Source: Pseudomonas anguilliseptica
Lineage (GTDB): Bacteria; Pseudomonadota; Gammaproteobacteria; Pseudomonadales; Pseudomonadaceae
Direction of reading: 5' to 3'
Assembly: GCF_900105355.1 (NCBI RefSeq)
Contig: NZ_FNSC01000001.1
Span: 124,001-188,000 of the forward strand
Length of the DNA stretch: 64,000 nucleotides
Program-made: the position numbers and the translations under genes
In this document: piece by piece, positions 1 to 8,728 of the stretch
How positions within the stretch are numbered: position 1 is the stretch's first letter
How the letters are laid out: each line of letters begins with the position of its first letter
The notes under the pieces: model-generated
Database searches by the model: none
The model's input: the letters and a program-made list of their open reading frames with translations, nothing else
Told to the model about the DNA's origin: nothing

Positions 1-61
1 GTGTGCTTCACGACCTGCAAACTATTCATTCGTCCAATTACCGCCATGATGCCCTACCCTC

Positions 62-150
62 ATTACCAGGCCGGCATTCTAGCCGACTCGCCTGGTAATT
101 TCTCGGCCTACCGGCCATCGCCCTGCACCAGCCTGATGGCCGTGCAGGGC
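62..150. other. Tandem strong hairpins in non-coding DNA at the window edge
   Basis: Two near-perfect inverted repeats lie side by side. The first pairs 62-71 (ATTACCAGGC) with 90-99 and has an inner CGGC/GCCG stem at 72-75/82-85. The second pairs 120-128 (GCCCTGCAC) with 142-150. No convincing gene covers bases 1-360; bases 190-355 are AT-rich and may hold the promoter of the gene at 361. The hairpins could be terminators of a gene outside the window, although neither has a T-tract, or part of a structured RNA. I do not recognise a known RNA family. Confidence 0.5.
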
Positions 151-360
151 AATCCGACCGATGGAGCAAACCGCGAGGCACGGTTTCAGTAAGAAATATC
201 TATTCTTATTAAAACAATCACTTACTGACATACTCGCTAATTATTCGAACTATTCGCAGAATAATTTCACGGCATATCGCTACATCCGACCTTTATTTGC
301 CAAGCAATTGTCAAGTATTTCGAGTATCATGCGCGGCCAAATTAATTTTTAAATAGGTTA

Positions 361-549
361 ATGGCCGTCATGCGCGTAAAAGCATCCAACAGCAAACCCA
401 AGCCGGCTCCAGCCGTGGAAACCAGCGCTTCGATCGACGCACAGATCGAAGCCTTCCTGAAATCCGGCGGGGAAATTCAGCAAATTGCCAAAGGCGTCAG
501 CGGCCAGGTGTACGGCACCACCAAGCAGATCACCATAGGTAAAAAGTAA
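361..549 (+). CDS. Small SutA-like conserved protein, function unknown
   Basis: A 62-residue basic, soluble protein. Residues 1-25 are low-complexity (Lys, Pro, Ala, Ser) and look disordered. The central segment IEAFLKSGGEIQQIAKGV resembles the short motif (FLxxGGKVQxI) in the C-terminal part of the Pseudomonas transcription factor SutA, which binds RNA polymerase, but the acidic N-terminal half of SutA is absent. A short TAGG lies just before the ATG at 361; a second in-frame ATG at 370 has no better site. It stands alone ahead of the sulfatase gene. The SutA comparison is motif-level inference; any regulatory role is unproven. Confidence 0.6.
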   Translation: MAVMRVKASNSKPKPAPAVETSASIDAQIEAFLKSGGEIQQIAKGVSGQVYGTTKQITIGKK

Positions 550-777
550 CGTTTTCTGGCCATGCAGCGCTTTGCTCGCAATGACAAGGCGCTGGCCAGT
601 GCATAACTCCACCCAGTCCCTCGCTTCCTTCCTCAGCACAACATCAGTTGTTTTGCCCTTTTGCGCTCCGCCCACTGGCGCTTAACACAGCCTTGTTTCA
701 GAATCATGTCAGCCCGCATTTTGCGGCTGTTTCGGCATTGCCATTGCTGAACGATGGCAATCGCCCCAGGAGTACCC

Positions 778-3003
778 GTGCGCGTTACCTGCAATTGGCT
801 GCGACAGCCTTCCAGCACCCTGCTTGCCCTCGGTTTGTTAATATTCGCCCTGCCGTTGCTTAGCCGCTACACGCTGGGCTGGTCGCATGCTTATGGCTAT
901 CTGTCTGACCTGGCGATCGGCAGCTTACTGCTGGTAGTTCTGCACCAACGCTCCTGGCTGCTGAACATTGCTCTGCTGCTGACCTGGTGCGTCTTTACCT
1001 TGAGCACCGCCGAGTTGGTCAATGCGGTGGGGCGCATGCCAGAGCCGGCCGACCTGCAATACCTGGGCGATGCGCAGTTCGTCAGCCATTCGACCCAGGG
1101 CAGCGGCTTGAGCCAGCCACTACTGGCGTTGGCCATGGCCGTGCTGATGGCGCTATACCTGGGCCTGCGCAGCTTACAAACACCGCGCCGCGCCGAGCCG
1201 CTTGCACGCGCCTGGCTGCTGCTACCGCTGGCACTGTTTGCCCTGCATACAGCCGGCCAGCAATTCAAACCCAGCGAAGCTGACCAGTGGTTGCAGTTCA
1301 ACCTGCCGCACAAGCTGCTGGCGGAAAGTACCAATGGCGCCCAGCAACACCTGGCCGACTGGTTGGCGGGTGATGAACCGAGCAGCCCACCCGACATCAG
1401 CGGCCTGAATCAGCTCAACCTGCACGGTACGCCGCTGCTCAAGCAAGCCGGCAGCGCCCGCAACGTACTGATCATTACTCTGGAAGGCGTGACCGGCGCC
1501 TACCTGCAAGCCAGTCGCCAGGCCATTGCTAGCAGTTACGCGCAAGACCCGATGCCGCGTCTGAGCCAGTGGGCCGAGCGCGGCATGCTCACGACCGATT
1601 ACGTGCTGCACGGTCATCAGACCATCCGCGGCCTCTATGCGATGCTCTGCGGCGATTACAACAAACTCGACTCCGGCACCCCGAAAGGCGTCGAACTACT
1701 CAACAATCCAGCGCGCAGCGAGCAATGCCTGCCGGCACAACTGCGCGAGCGCGGCCTTAGCACGCATTTCCTGCAGGGGGCTGGGCTGCGCTTTATGGCC
1801 AAAGACCAGATCATGCCGCAGATGGGCTTCGACAAGACCCTGGGCCGCGACTGGTTCAAGAACAAGCCCTATATCGAGTTCCCCTGGGGCATGGACGACA
1901 AGGCCTACTTCGAGGGCGCGCTGGGTTACGTGCAACAGTTGCGCAAAAAGCGTCAGCCCTGGATGCTCACCCTGCTGACCGTGGGCACTCACCAGCCCTA
2001 CTCCGCCCCGCAGGACTACCTGGACCGCCATCCCAGCGCAAAACTGGCGGCGATTGCCTATCTGGACGATGCCGTTGCCGACTTCCTCGACGCGTTGAAA
2101 AAACAGGGCGTGATGAAAGACACCCTGGTGATCGTCACTTCGGATGAATCCCATGGTCTGGAGAACGTTCGCCTGGCTTCGGCCTGGGGCTTCAACCTGC
2201 TGTTGTCTCCCGAGCAGGCGCAACTGCCCGCCATCAAGCAAGGCGTGTATGGCCATGTCGACCTGACCGCCTCGGTGCTCGACTACTTTGCCTTCCCGGT
2301 ACCGAGCAATATCGCCGGCCTCTCATTGCTGCGCGATTACGCCACGGGCCGCAAGATCATCTCCTACACCAACGGCCTGCTGCGCCAGCATGACGGCAAC
2401 GGCACGCTGACCGAGTGTGACTTCCAGAATGTCTGCCGGCGCTACACCAGCCCTGGCTTTATTGCCGAGAGCGCACATTACCTGGGCCGTTTCAGCGGCA
2501 AACCGGCGCGGTTGATCAGCCAGCAAGCAGCCCTGCTTGACCAATCACTAAGCAACGGCGGCCAGGCCGAGCAACGCTACCAGTTCGCCAACCTGCAACC
2601 CATCAAACTCAAACCCAGTGTCAGTGATGACTGGGCAGACAATCTGGTGGGTGCGCAGTACCTGACTCTGGGGGCGAATACCCAAACCACCGTGACCCTG
2701 AAAATCCGCGCGCTGCGCTTGGATAAACAGGGCGCCACGCTGCAATTGAAAACCAAGGAATACGACCGCAACGTCGATCTGGCGATCCCGCAACTGCCGC
2801 TGCTGACCCGTAACAAGTCCGTCGAAGTCAGCTTCACCTTCGACAACCCGCAAGCGCGCAAGGCGTTCTCCTTCCACCTGCTGGGCCAGGGTCAGGGCGC
2901 TATCGAGATTGTCGACTTCAGCGTCAGCAGCACACCGTTGCAGAGCGAAGAAGAACTGCTGGCCGCGCAAGAGGGCCTCGACGAGGTCGCACCCACGCCA
3001 TAA
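778..3003 (+). CDS. LTA synthase family sulfatase (inner-membrane phosphoglycerol/phosphoethanolamine transferase-like)
   Basis: A 741-residue membrane enzyme of the alkaline-phosphatase/sulfatase superfamily. The N-terminal ~190 residues contain several hydrophobic membrane spans; a large periplasmic catalytic domain follows. Visible LtaS-like landmarks are the metal-binding Glu in NVLIITLEG (E236), a candidate nucleophile Thr in HQTIRG (T282) and the TSDESHG segment (D456, H459). The last ~170 residues look like a beta-rich extension. I chose GTG at 778 because AGGAG (768-772) sits 5 bases upstream; the ATG at 754 has no ribosome site. In Gram-negatives such enzymes modify periplasmic glucans or lipids; the exact substrate cannot be read from sequence. 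Confidence 0.85.
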   Translation: MRVTCNWLRQPSSTLLALGLLIFALPLLSRYTLGWSHAYGYLSDLAIGSLLLVVLHQRSWLLNIALLLTWCVFTLSTAELVNAVGRMPEPADLQYLGDAQFVSHSTQGSGLSQPLLALAMAVLMALYLGLRSLQTPRRAEPLARAWLLLPLALFALHTAGQQFKPSEADQWLQFNLPHKLLAESTNGAQQHLADWLAGDEPSSPPDISGLNQLNLHGTPLLKQAGSARNVLIITLEGVTGAYLQASRQAIASSYAQDPMPRLSQWAERGMLTTDYVLHGHQTIRGLYAMLCGDYNKLDSGTPKGVELLNNPARSEQCLPAQLRERGLSTHFLQGAGLRFMAKDQIMPQMGFDKTLGRDWFKNKPYIEFPWGMDDKAYFEGALGYVQQLRKKRQPWMLTLLTVGTHQPYSAPQDYLDRHPSAKLAAIAYLDDAVADFLDALKKQGVMKDTLVIVTSDESHGLENVRLASAWGFNLLLSPEQAQLPAIKQGVYGHVDLTASVLDYFAFPVPSNIAGLSLLRDYATGRKIISYTNGLLRQHDGNGTLTECDFQNVCRRYTSPGFIAESAHYLGRFSGKPARLISQQAALLDQSLSNGGQAEQRYQFANLQPIKLKPSVSDDWADNLVGAQYLTLGANTQTTVTLKIRALRLDKQGATLQLKTKEYDRNVDLAIPQLPLLTRNKSVEVSFTFDNPQARKAFSFHLLGQGQGAIEIVDFSVSSTPLQSEEELLAAQEGLDEVAPTP

Positions 3004-3027
3004 GACACTGACGCCATCCAGATGCAG

Positions 3028-3750
3028 TCAGTGCATGGCGTAGCGGCGCTCGATAAGCGTGTACTCGCCACTTTCCCGAATCGCTGCCAAGCCCTGATTA
3101 AAGCGTTCGCAATGGGCCTGCTGCCGACAACCTAGCTTGTAGTCGGTGGCCGCAAAAATCGGATACAGGGTCAGTGGCTGGGTCACATCGACCTGGGTGT
3201 ACACCTCGCGGTTGAAGTAACGCAGGATACGCATGTCATTCACCACTACATCCACTCGACCGCTGTAGAGCATGCGATTGCGGGCAATCTGAAACGCCTC
3301 CTCACGGTAGCGCGGATTGTTTTCGGCCATCGCCTGGTACTCACTACCGAGGAGAAAGCGCGCGCGCTGAAAGGCATTGACCGAGTAACTCACCAGGTCG
3401 CTGATGCGCTGAATATCCAGGTTTCGCGAGCGCAGGGCCACCGCGACATTCTGGTAGCGGATATAGGGTTCCGAATAAAAAATAGAACCGCCGCTGCGCT
3501 CATTGGTGGTCGCAATAACGTCGATCTGGCCCTTGCTCAGCATCAGATTCAAGCGCTCCATCGGCGCGTAGTACGCCACCGGTTCCAGCCCTCCGCGCTG
3601 CGCGGCAGTCATCACGATGTCGTACTCCAGGCCACGAGCCTCACTCTCGAAGATATAAGGTGGTTTGTGCGTACCAAAGCCGACGCGCAAGGCTTGCGCC
3701 GAGACGTTCAGGCTACACGACAGCAAACAACAGACCCACAACCACTTCAT
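3028..3750 (-). CDS. Periplasmic solute-binding protein (SBP_bac_3-like)
   Basis: A 240-residue protein with a clear signal peptide (hydrophobic run ending LNVSA, then QALRVGF). The rest resembles the small amino-acid-binding family 3 proteins often found without a transporter in Pseudomonas, with the typical start 'LRVGFGTHKPPY' and a C-terminal 'GEYTLIERRYA' segment. No permease or ATPase genes are adjacent, so it may be a sensor-type or orphan binding protein. The ATG at 3750 is preferred because it begins the signal peptide; the open frame extends 19 codons further upstream without a signal sequence. It converges with the sulfatase gene, 24 bases apart. Confidence 0.75.
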   Translation of the reverse strand: MKWLWVCCLLSCSLNVSAQALRVGFGTHKPPYIFESEARGLEYDIVMTAAQRGGLEPVAYYAPMERLNLMLSKGQIDVIATTNERSGGSIFYSEPYIRYQNVAVALRSRNLDIQRISDLVSYSVNAFQRARFLLGSEYQAMAENNPRYREEAFQIARNRMLYSGRVDVVVNDMRILRYFNREVYTQVDVTQPLTLYPIFAATDYKLGCRQQAHCERFNQGLAAIRESGEYTLIERRYAMH

Positions 3751-3841
3751 AGCGATACCCGAGTTAAACCAGTGCCCAGCATAGCCGGCTATGACCTGAC
3801 TCTGCATTGCCCTATCGCTGAGATCGATTAATCGGAGTTAG

Positions 3842-5033
3842 GGATCCTCTGAAGTAGCCATGCATTTCTGGCTGACGTCAGCCTCTGCTGATTTCGAAAG
3901 TGATAAATCGATCAAAAACGATCAGATTACCGGCTCATTTCTGTGTTTTTAGCCGCCGCGAGCACCTCGCGGCAGCCATTTCCAGCATTACGGGCGCACC
4001 TCTCCTGCATTCGTCAGTAAATGTCGGCGCGCCATCCACAGATTTGACAGCGCGAATAAAGTCACCAGTTGCGCCGTGTTTTTGACCAGGCCACGGAAGC
4101 GCGTCTTCACATAACCGAACTGACGCTTGATCACCCGAAACGGATGCTCGACCTTGGCTCGCACTTGGGCCTTGGCCTTCTCGATTTTGCGCTTGGCTTT
4201 GTACAGCGCGCTGCGCTTACCGAGTTTCTTGTAAGTGCTACGCCGTGCTGCAACCTGCCAGATCACTTGACGGCCCTCATGCTCGGGGCGCTTCTCGACA
4301 CCGGTATATCCGGCATCGGCCCCCACCATGTTTTCCTCGCCGTGCAGCAGCTTATCGACCTGGGTGACATCCGCCACGTTGGCGGCAGTACCCACCACGC
4401 TGTGCACCAAGCCAGACTCGTCATCCACCCCGATGTGCGCCTTCATGCCGAAGTAATACTGATTGCCTTTCTTGGTTGAGTGCATCTCAGGGTCACGCTT
4501 ACCGTTCTTGTTCTTGGTTGAACTCGGCGCGTTGATCAGCGTGGCATCGACGATGGTGCCTTGGCGCAGCGACAAACCACGGTCACCCAGGTAGCCATTG
4601 ATCACGGCCAGGATGCCGGCAGCCAGTTCGTGTGTTTCCAGCAAGCGGCGGAAGTTGAGGATGGTGGTTTCGTCAGGAATGCGCTCCAGAGTCAGCCCGG
4701 CAAACTGGCGTAGGATGGTGGTCTCGTACAGCGCCTCTTCCATCGCCGGATCGCTGTAACCGAACCAGTTTTGCATCAGATGCACTCGCAGCATCGCCAT
4801 CAGCGGATAGGACGGTCGGCCGCCTTCACCCTTTGGATAATGCGGCTCGATCAAAGCGATCAACCCTTTCCATGGCACTACCCGATCCATCTTGATCAGG
4901 AACAATTCTTTGCGGGTCTGCTTGCGCTTGCCGGCATACTCGGCGTCGGCGAAGGTCATCTGCTTCATCGGAAAACTCGGCGGGTGGAGTGCGGATATTT
5001 TGCCAAAATCAGGAAGTCTTTTTCAGACCATCC
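3842..5033 (-). mobile_element. IS5-family insertion sequence, complete
   Basis: A 1192-bp element with imperfect terminal inverted repeats: GGATCCTCTGAAGTAG at 3842 and, on the other strand from 5033, GGATGGTCTGAAAAAG (12 of 16 match). Both ends are flanked by TTAG (3838-3841 and 5034-5037), a 4-bp duplication of the YTAR type that IS5-group elements make. It carries one intact transposase gene. The matching duplication shows a simple insertion. Confidence 0.9.
3988..4968 (-). CDS. IS5-family transposase
   Basis: A 326-residue DDE transposase, normal length for the IS5 group. The N-terminal DUF772-type region has GGRPSYPLMAMLRVHLMQNW; the catalytic core shows the DATLINAPSSTKNK block, GADAGYTGVEKR (second Asp) and a C-terminal VEHPFRVIKRQFGYVKTRFRG block containing the Glu/Arg/Lys signature. 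The frame is intact, so the element may still move. It occupies most of the IS at 3842-5033. Confidence 0.93.
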   Translation of the reverse strand: MKQMTFADAEYAGKRKQTRKELFLIKMDRVVPWKGLIALIEPHYPKGEGGRPSYPLMAMLRVHLMQNWFGYSDPAMEEALYETTILRQFAGLTLERIPDETTILNFRRLLETHELAAGILAVINGYLGDRGLSLRQGTIVDATLINAPSSTKNKNGKRDPEMHSTKKGNQYYFGMKAHIGVDDESGLVHSVVGTAANVADVTQVDKLLHGEENMVGADAGYTGVEKRPEHEGRQVIWQVAARRSTYKKLGKRSALYKAKRKIEKAKAQVRAKVEHPFRVIKRQFGYVKTRFRGLVKNTAQLVTLFALSNLWMARRHLLTNAGEVRP

Positions 5034-5163
5034 TTAGCTCTCAGGCGTTATTGCACGTCGCCCTCCTAATTTCCGACCCGCCCAGGCCCGCTTAGGTTCG
5101 AACTTTCGCCAGTCAACCGTACTCAGCGAGCACGCCAGCCTGTTCGCCCGCGATAATATCGCC

Positions 5164-5457
5164 ATGAAGATAATCGGCTCAGTAAAACGCTTGAGCCTTT
5201 GCGCTGCCTTCGTTCTATCTGAGCAGAGCGCGGCCTACGCCTCCTGTAGTTCCGAAGAGGCGATAGCCAAGCCGGGCAACTCGTAGCCAAAGCCGCAGAG
5301 ATCAGCCAAAAAATCCTGCCCGTGCGGATCAGCTACGCGCAGAACTGAAGGAAATCTCACCCGAGACCTCCTCTGACCTGCTGGAAAACGCTTGCGCAGG
5401 TGACTACCAGCGCTTCAGGAGCCGGAACCAGGCGGAGGTGAGATGCAAGACCAGTAA
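5164..5457 (+). pseudogene. Decayed gene for a small exported protein (three frameshifts)
   Basis: Reading from ATG 5164 gives a signal-peptide-like start (MKIIGSVKRLSLCAAFVLS...YASCSSEEA) that hits a stop near 5280. The protein continues in the -1 frame near 5274 (GQLVAKAAEISQK), shifts again in an A-run near 5308-5313 (NPARADQLRAELKEISPE), and again near 5415 (QEPEPGGGEMQDQ) to a TAA at 5455. All three shifts are consistent with single-base deletions. The rebuilt product is about 97 residues, with Cys residues after the signal peptide. It resembles small periplasmic proteins of Pseudomonas of unknown role. The IS5 element lies 130 bases upstream and may have cut off its promoter. Confidence 0.6.
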
Positions 5458-5584
5458 AACTAGCAATCACCCGGTTTACTCGGTCGCTGCCCATCACCCG
5501 GATCGATAACAGAGGATTCGTCGCACCTTGGCCACTCCGGTCTAGACTTCAGCCACTCTGTTCAGCCTCTACCGGAGAATTCCC

Positions 5585-6565
5585 ATGCTTAAAGCCGAGT
5601 ATCAAACCCGCGGGCCCGCTCCTCAGGAAGTAATCGCCGCCGTTGCGCTGCAGCTACCTGAGCCTGGCGCCGGCCAAGTGCGTATCAAGGTACTGGCTGC
5701 GCCGATCAACCCATCCGATGTGCTTACCCTGACCGGCGAATACGGCATGCTGCCGCCGTTGCCAGCGATTGGCGGTAACGAAGGGGTTGGCCGGGTGGAA
5801 GCGCTGGGCGTCGAAGTCAGCAACCTGAAGATTGGCCAGATGGTGCTGTTGCCGGTGGGCTGCGGCACCTGGGTCAGCCATTTGAATGCGCCGGCCAATA
5901 AACTGATTCCCCTGCCGGAAGCCGATCCTCAGCAACTGGCCATGCTCACGGTCAACCCGCCGACCGCCTCTCTGATGCTCAGTCAATTCGTCGACCTCAA
6001 GCCCGGCGATTGGGTGATCCAGAACGCCGCCAACTCCGGCGTCGGCAGCTACCTGATCCAGCTGGCCAAGCTGCGCGGCTTCAAAACCATCAACGTGGTA
6101 CGCCGTGAGTCAGCAGTGGCCGGCGTTGAGGCAGAAGGCGGTGACGTGGTACTGGTCGATGGCCCGAACCTTGCCAAGCGAGTGCGCGCAGCCACTGGCG
6201 GTGCAAACGTGCGCCTGGGTATCGATGCCGTAGGCGGCGAGTCTACCGACCACCTGGCCGCCAGCCTGTGCGAAGGCGGTGTGCTGGTTAACTACGGCAT
6301 GATGAGCCGCCAGCCGTGTCAGGTATCGCCAGCGTCCTTTGTGTTTCGCGATGTCAGCCTGCGCGGCTTCTGGTTGGCCAAATGGTTCCAGAACGCCAGC
6401 CAGGCCGAGCAGATGAAGGTGTTTGGCGAGCTGGTGCAGCTGATCGCCAGCGGCAAGCTACACACTCGGGTCGCCGCCACCTATGACGTCAGCGAGATCA
6501 AGCAGGCCGTGGCGGCCGCCGCCAGTGGCGAGCGCGACGGCAAGATCTTGATCGTACCGAAGTAA
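5585..6565 (+). CDS. Zinc-independent MDR oxidoreductase (2-enoyl-thioester reductase / quinone reductase-like)
   Basis: A 326-residue medium-chain dehydrogenase/reductase. The N-terminal GroES-like domain (1-120) lacks the Cys and His zinc ligands of true alcohol dehydrogenases. The NADPH-binding fold follows, with the nucleotide loop NAANSGVGSYLIQLAK near residue 145, which is closer to the mitochondrial enoyl reductase (MECR/Etr1) and quinone reductase branches. General databases often call such proteins 'zinc-dependent alcohol dehydrogenase family', which is misleading here. GGAGAATTCCC precedes the ATG. It is a single gene; the substrate is unknown. Confidence 0.82.
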   Translation: MLKAEYQTRGPAPQEVIAAVALQLPEPGAGQVRIKVLAAPINPSDVLTLTGEYGMLPPLPAIGGNEGVGRVEALGVEVSNLKIGQMVLLPVGCGTWVSHLNAPANKLIPLPEADPQQLAMLTVNPPTASLMLSQFVDLKPGDWVIQNAANSGVGSYLIQLAKLRGFKTINVVRRESAVAGVEAEGGDVVLVDGPNLAKRVRAATGGANVRLGIDAVGGESTDHLAASLCEGGVLVNYGMMSRQPCQVSPASFVFRDVSLRGFWLAKWFQNASQAEQMKVFGELVQLIASGKLHTRVAATYDVSEIKQAVAAAASGERDGKILIVPK

Positions 6566-6572
6566 GGATTAA

Positions 6573-6608
6573 GCGGCAGACGGTGGAGAGCCCGCCGTCT
6601 TCAGCCGC
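6573..6608. terminator. Stem-loop between convergent genes
   Basis: GCGGC (6573-6577) plus AGACGG (6578-6583) pair with CCGTCT (6595-6600) and GCCGC (6604-6608). It lies between the oxidoreductase stop and the end of the minus-strand DUF1294 gene, whose last codons it overlaps. There is no T-tract, so termination is an inference from position. Confidence 0.4.
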
Positions 6609-7122
6609 CTGCAGATGTATTGCTCAGCCATAGCACCAGCCCCACCAGAGACAGGTGCAGCAGGACGATCAACCAGAACAGCAGCTGATAACTCAGCTTG
6701 CGGTTCTTGTGCCGAATCAGCCGCTGCGCCAGCAACCCGCCGGGCCAGCCGCCCAGCAACTCATACAGATGCAGGCGCGCCTGGGGCGTGCGCTGCTGGC
6801 CCTTGATGGCGAACTGTTTGTCGCGGTAGTAGGCGATAAAGCAGATCAGGCTCATCAGCCCGTAAACCAGCGCCAGTATGGCCAGCACATCAACCCCGAC
6901 CAGCAGTGGTTGAACCCGCTCGTGCCAGAGCTGCGCCACACCCTGCAGCAGCGGCGGGTAGTTGGCGTAATTGCTGACACTCAAGGCCAGATTGCTATGG
7001 GCGATGCTGCAAGGCTGATCACTGTAGAGCACCACACCGTCAGGCTGCACGCATTTGTACACCGCGCTCTGGGCCTGCGCGGCGATTAACCACGCAACAA
7101 CCCAGCAGACCCAGCGGCCCAC
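6601..7122 (-). CDS. DUF4124-DUF1294 fusion, small membrane protein
   Basis: A 173-residue protein. The N-terminus has a signal peptide and then a DUF4124 motif (VYKCVQPDGVVLYSDQPC) facing the periplasm. Hydrophobic spans near residues 73-98 and 148-167 enclose a DUF1294 domain (YYRDKQFAI...LHLYELLGGWPGGLLAQRLIRHK). The function of both domains is unknown. The start is GTG 7122, four bases after the helicase stop, so it is probably the second gene of a two-gene unit with the upstream helicase. Confidence 0.75.
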   Translation of the reverse strand: MGRWVCWVVAWLIAAQAQSAVYKCVQPDGVVLYSDQPCSIAHSNLALSVSNYANYPPLLQGVAQLWHERVQPLLVGVDVLAILALVYGLMSLICFIAYYRDKQFAIKGQQRTPQARLHLYELLGGWPGGLLAQRLIRHKNRKLSYQLLFWLIVLLHLSLVGLVLWLSNTSAGG

Positions 7123-7126
7123 GACG

Positions 7127-8476
7127 TTACTCGGCAGCTGGTGTACGGCGCTTCAGCGGGGCCAGGCCATCCTGGCTGACCAGTACCGACGCATCAGGTT
7201 TCGGCCGGTTGATGGTGTTGCGCTTCGGCGCCTTGGCGGCAGGCTTTTTCGTGGCGAGCTTCTTGCCGGTTTTCGGGTCGATCTTTTTCTTCTTCGGGCC
7301 AACCGCTTTACCGGACGCCTTGAGGTTTTTCGGGCCCTGGTAGATGCCCTTGAGGTCCTTGATATTGCGGCGTTCGAAACGCTGCTTGAGGTAGCGCTCG
7401 ATACTCGACATCAGCGCCCAGTCGTTGTGGCAGATCAGCGAGATCGCCAGACCTTCGGCGCCAGCACGGCCGGTACGACCGATACGGTGTACATATTCGT
7501 CGCCAGAGCGCGGCATATCGAAGTTGATCACCAGGTCCAGGCCATCGACATCCAGGCCACGGGCCGCCACATCGGTGGCCACCAGAATCTTCACCGCGCC
7601 TTGCTTGAGACGGTCGATGGCCAGCTTGCGATCCTTTTGGTCCTTCTCACCGTGCAACACAAAGGTCTTGAAGTCGTGGGCAACCAACTTGCCGTACAGG
7701 CGGTCGGCCTGGACGCGGGTATTGGTGAAGATGATCGCCTTGTCGTAGGTCTCGTTCTTCAGCAACCACTCGACCAGACGCTCTTTATGGTGGTTATGGT
7801 CAGCGGTGATGATCTGCTGGCGCGTGCCTTCGTTGAGCTGGCTGACGCGGTTGAGCTGCAGGTGCTCAGGCTCTTTCAGCACCTTGCCGATCACTTCACG
7901 CAGAGCGGCGCCGCCACTGGTGGCGGAGAACAGCAAGGTCTGGCGCTCGGCATTGCACAGTTCACCCAGGCGTTGCACGTCCTCGGCAAAGCCCATGTCG
8001 AGCATGCGGTCTGCTTCATCGAGCACCAGCACTTCGACTTCATCAAGCAGCAGGTTGCCGGCGTTGGCGTGTTCGATCAGGCGACCCGGCGTACCGATCA
8101 GGATGTCGACCTTGCGCAGCATGGCGGCCTGCACCTTGAAGTCTTCCCCACCGGTGATCAGCCCGCCCTTGAGGAAGGTGAACTGGGCAAAACGCTCGAC
8201 TTCTTTCAAGGTCTGCTGGGCCAGCTCACGGGTCGGCAACAGAATCATCGCGCGAACACTCATGCGTGGCTGGGAAGCACCATCGCCGAGCAAACGATTG
8301 AGCATTGGCAGCACAAAGGCTGCGGTCTTGCCGCTGCCGGTTTGCGCAATAACCCGCAAGTCTTTTCCTTGCAGCGCCAGCGGAATGGCCGCCATCTGCA
8401 CCGGGGTGGGCTCGACAAAGTTAAGCTCGGCCACGGCTTTGAGCAGGCGTTCATGCAGGGCGAATTGGGAAAACAC
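7127..8476 (-). CDS. DEAD-box ATP-dependent RNA helicase (RhlE/SrmB-like)
   Basis: A 449-residue RNA helicase. All core motifs are visible: Q motif (EPTPVQ), Walker A AQTGSGKT, PTRELAQQ, TPGRL, DEAD, SAT, TNTRVQADRL, ARGLDV and HRIGRTGRAG. The last ~70 residues are rich in Lys, Pro and Ala (KKKKIDPKTGKK), a basic tail that usually binds RNA. It probably remodels rRNA or mRNA in ribosome assembly or decay. GTG at 8476 is the start: GAGG lies 7 bases upstream and the protein begins FSQFALHERLL. The frame runs 9 codons further without support. Confidence 0.93.
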   Translation of the reverse strand: MFSQFALHERLLKAVAELNFVEPTPVQMAAIPLALQGKDLRVIAQTGSGKTAAFVLPMLNRLLGDGASQPRMSVRAMILLPTRELAQQTLKEVERFAQFTFLKGGLITGGEDFKVQAAMLRKVDILIGTPGRLIEHANAGNLLLDEVEVLVLDEADRMLDMGFAEDVQRLGELCNAERQTLLFSATSGGAALREVIGKVLKEPEHLQLNRVSQLNEGTRQQIITADHNHHKERLVEWLLKNETYDKAIIFTNTRVQADRLYGKLVAHDFKTFVLHGEKDQKDRKLAIDRLKQGAVKILVATDVAARGLDVDGLDLVINFDMPRSGDEYVHRIGRTGRAGAEGLAISLICHNDWALMSSIERYLKQRFERRNIKDLKGIYQGPKNLKASGKAVGPKKKKIDPKTGKKLATKKPAAKAPKRNTINRPKPDASVLVSQDGLAPLKRRTPAAE

Positions 8477-8690
8477 GGGTATACCTCGACAAAAAATCAG
8501 CAATACAGCGGCATAGATTACCGGTTCTGCCGGCTAAAAGCCCGAACGGCCTGGCCAACGGCGCCTGTAGCCTAGTTGGCGCCCTGCAACAGGACGCTGA
8601 AACGGTGCAGAGTGCGGCCTCCTGTCAGGCCACTACGCAAGCGCCGCGTCGCGCCGGTAGAATGCGCGCCGCCATTCAATTCCGGGTGGC

Positions 8691-8721
8691 ATGGGTTCCC
8701 TAACCCCATCCAGCAAAAAGG
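8691..8721 (+). promoter_or_regulatory. preQ1-I riboswitch ahead of yhhQ
   Basis: ATGGG (8691-8695) pairs with CCCAT (8705-8709) to form P1. The loop TTCCCTAAC holds the conserved TAACCCC block, and an A-rich tail (CAGCAAAAAGG) follows. Loop bases TTCC (8696-8699) can pair with AAGG (8718-8721), making the H-type pseudoknot of class I preQ1 aptamers. The arrangement closely resembles the Thermoanaerobacter tengcongensis aptamer (CUGGG...UAACCCCAG...A-rich...AAGG). AAGG is also the ribosome site of the ATG at 8729, so preQ1 binding should block translation of the transporter. A possible -10 (TAGAAT) is at 8658-8663. Confidence 0.82.
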
Positions 8722-8728
8722 TCCCGTC

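Noticed and set aside
7055..8575. A 506-codon frame antisense to the DEAD-box helicase
   Set aside because: All helicase motifs are on the minus strand; the plus frame is low-complexity and unsupported.
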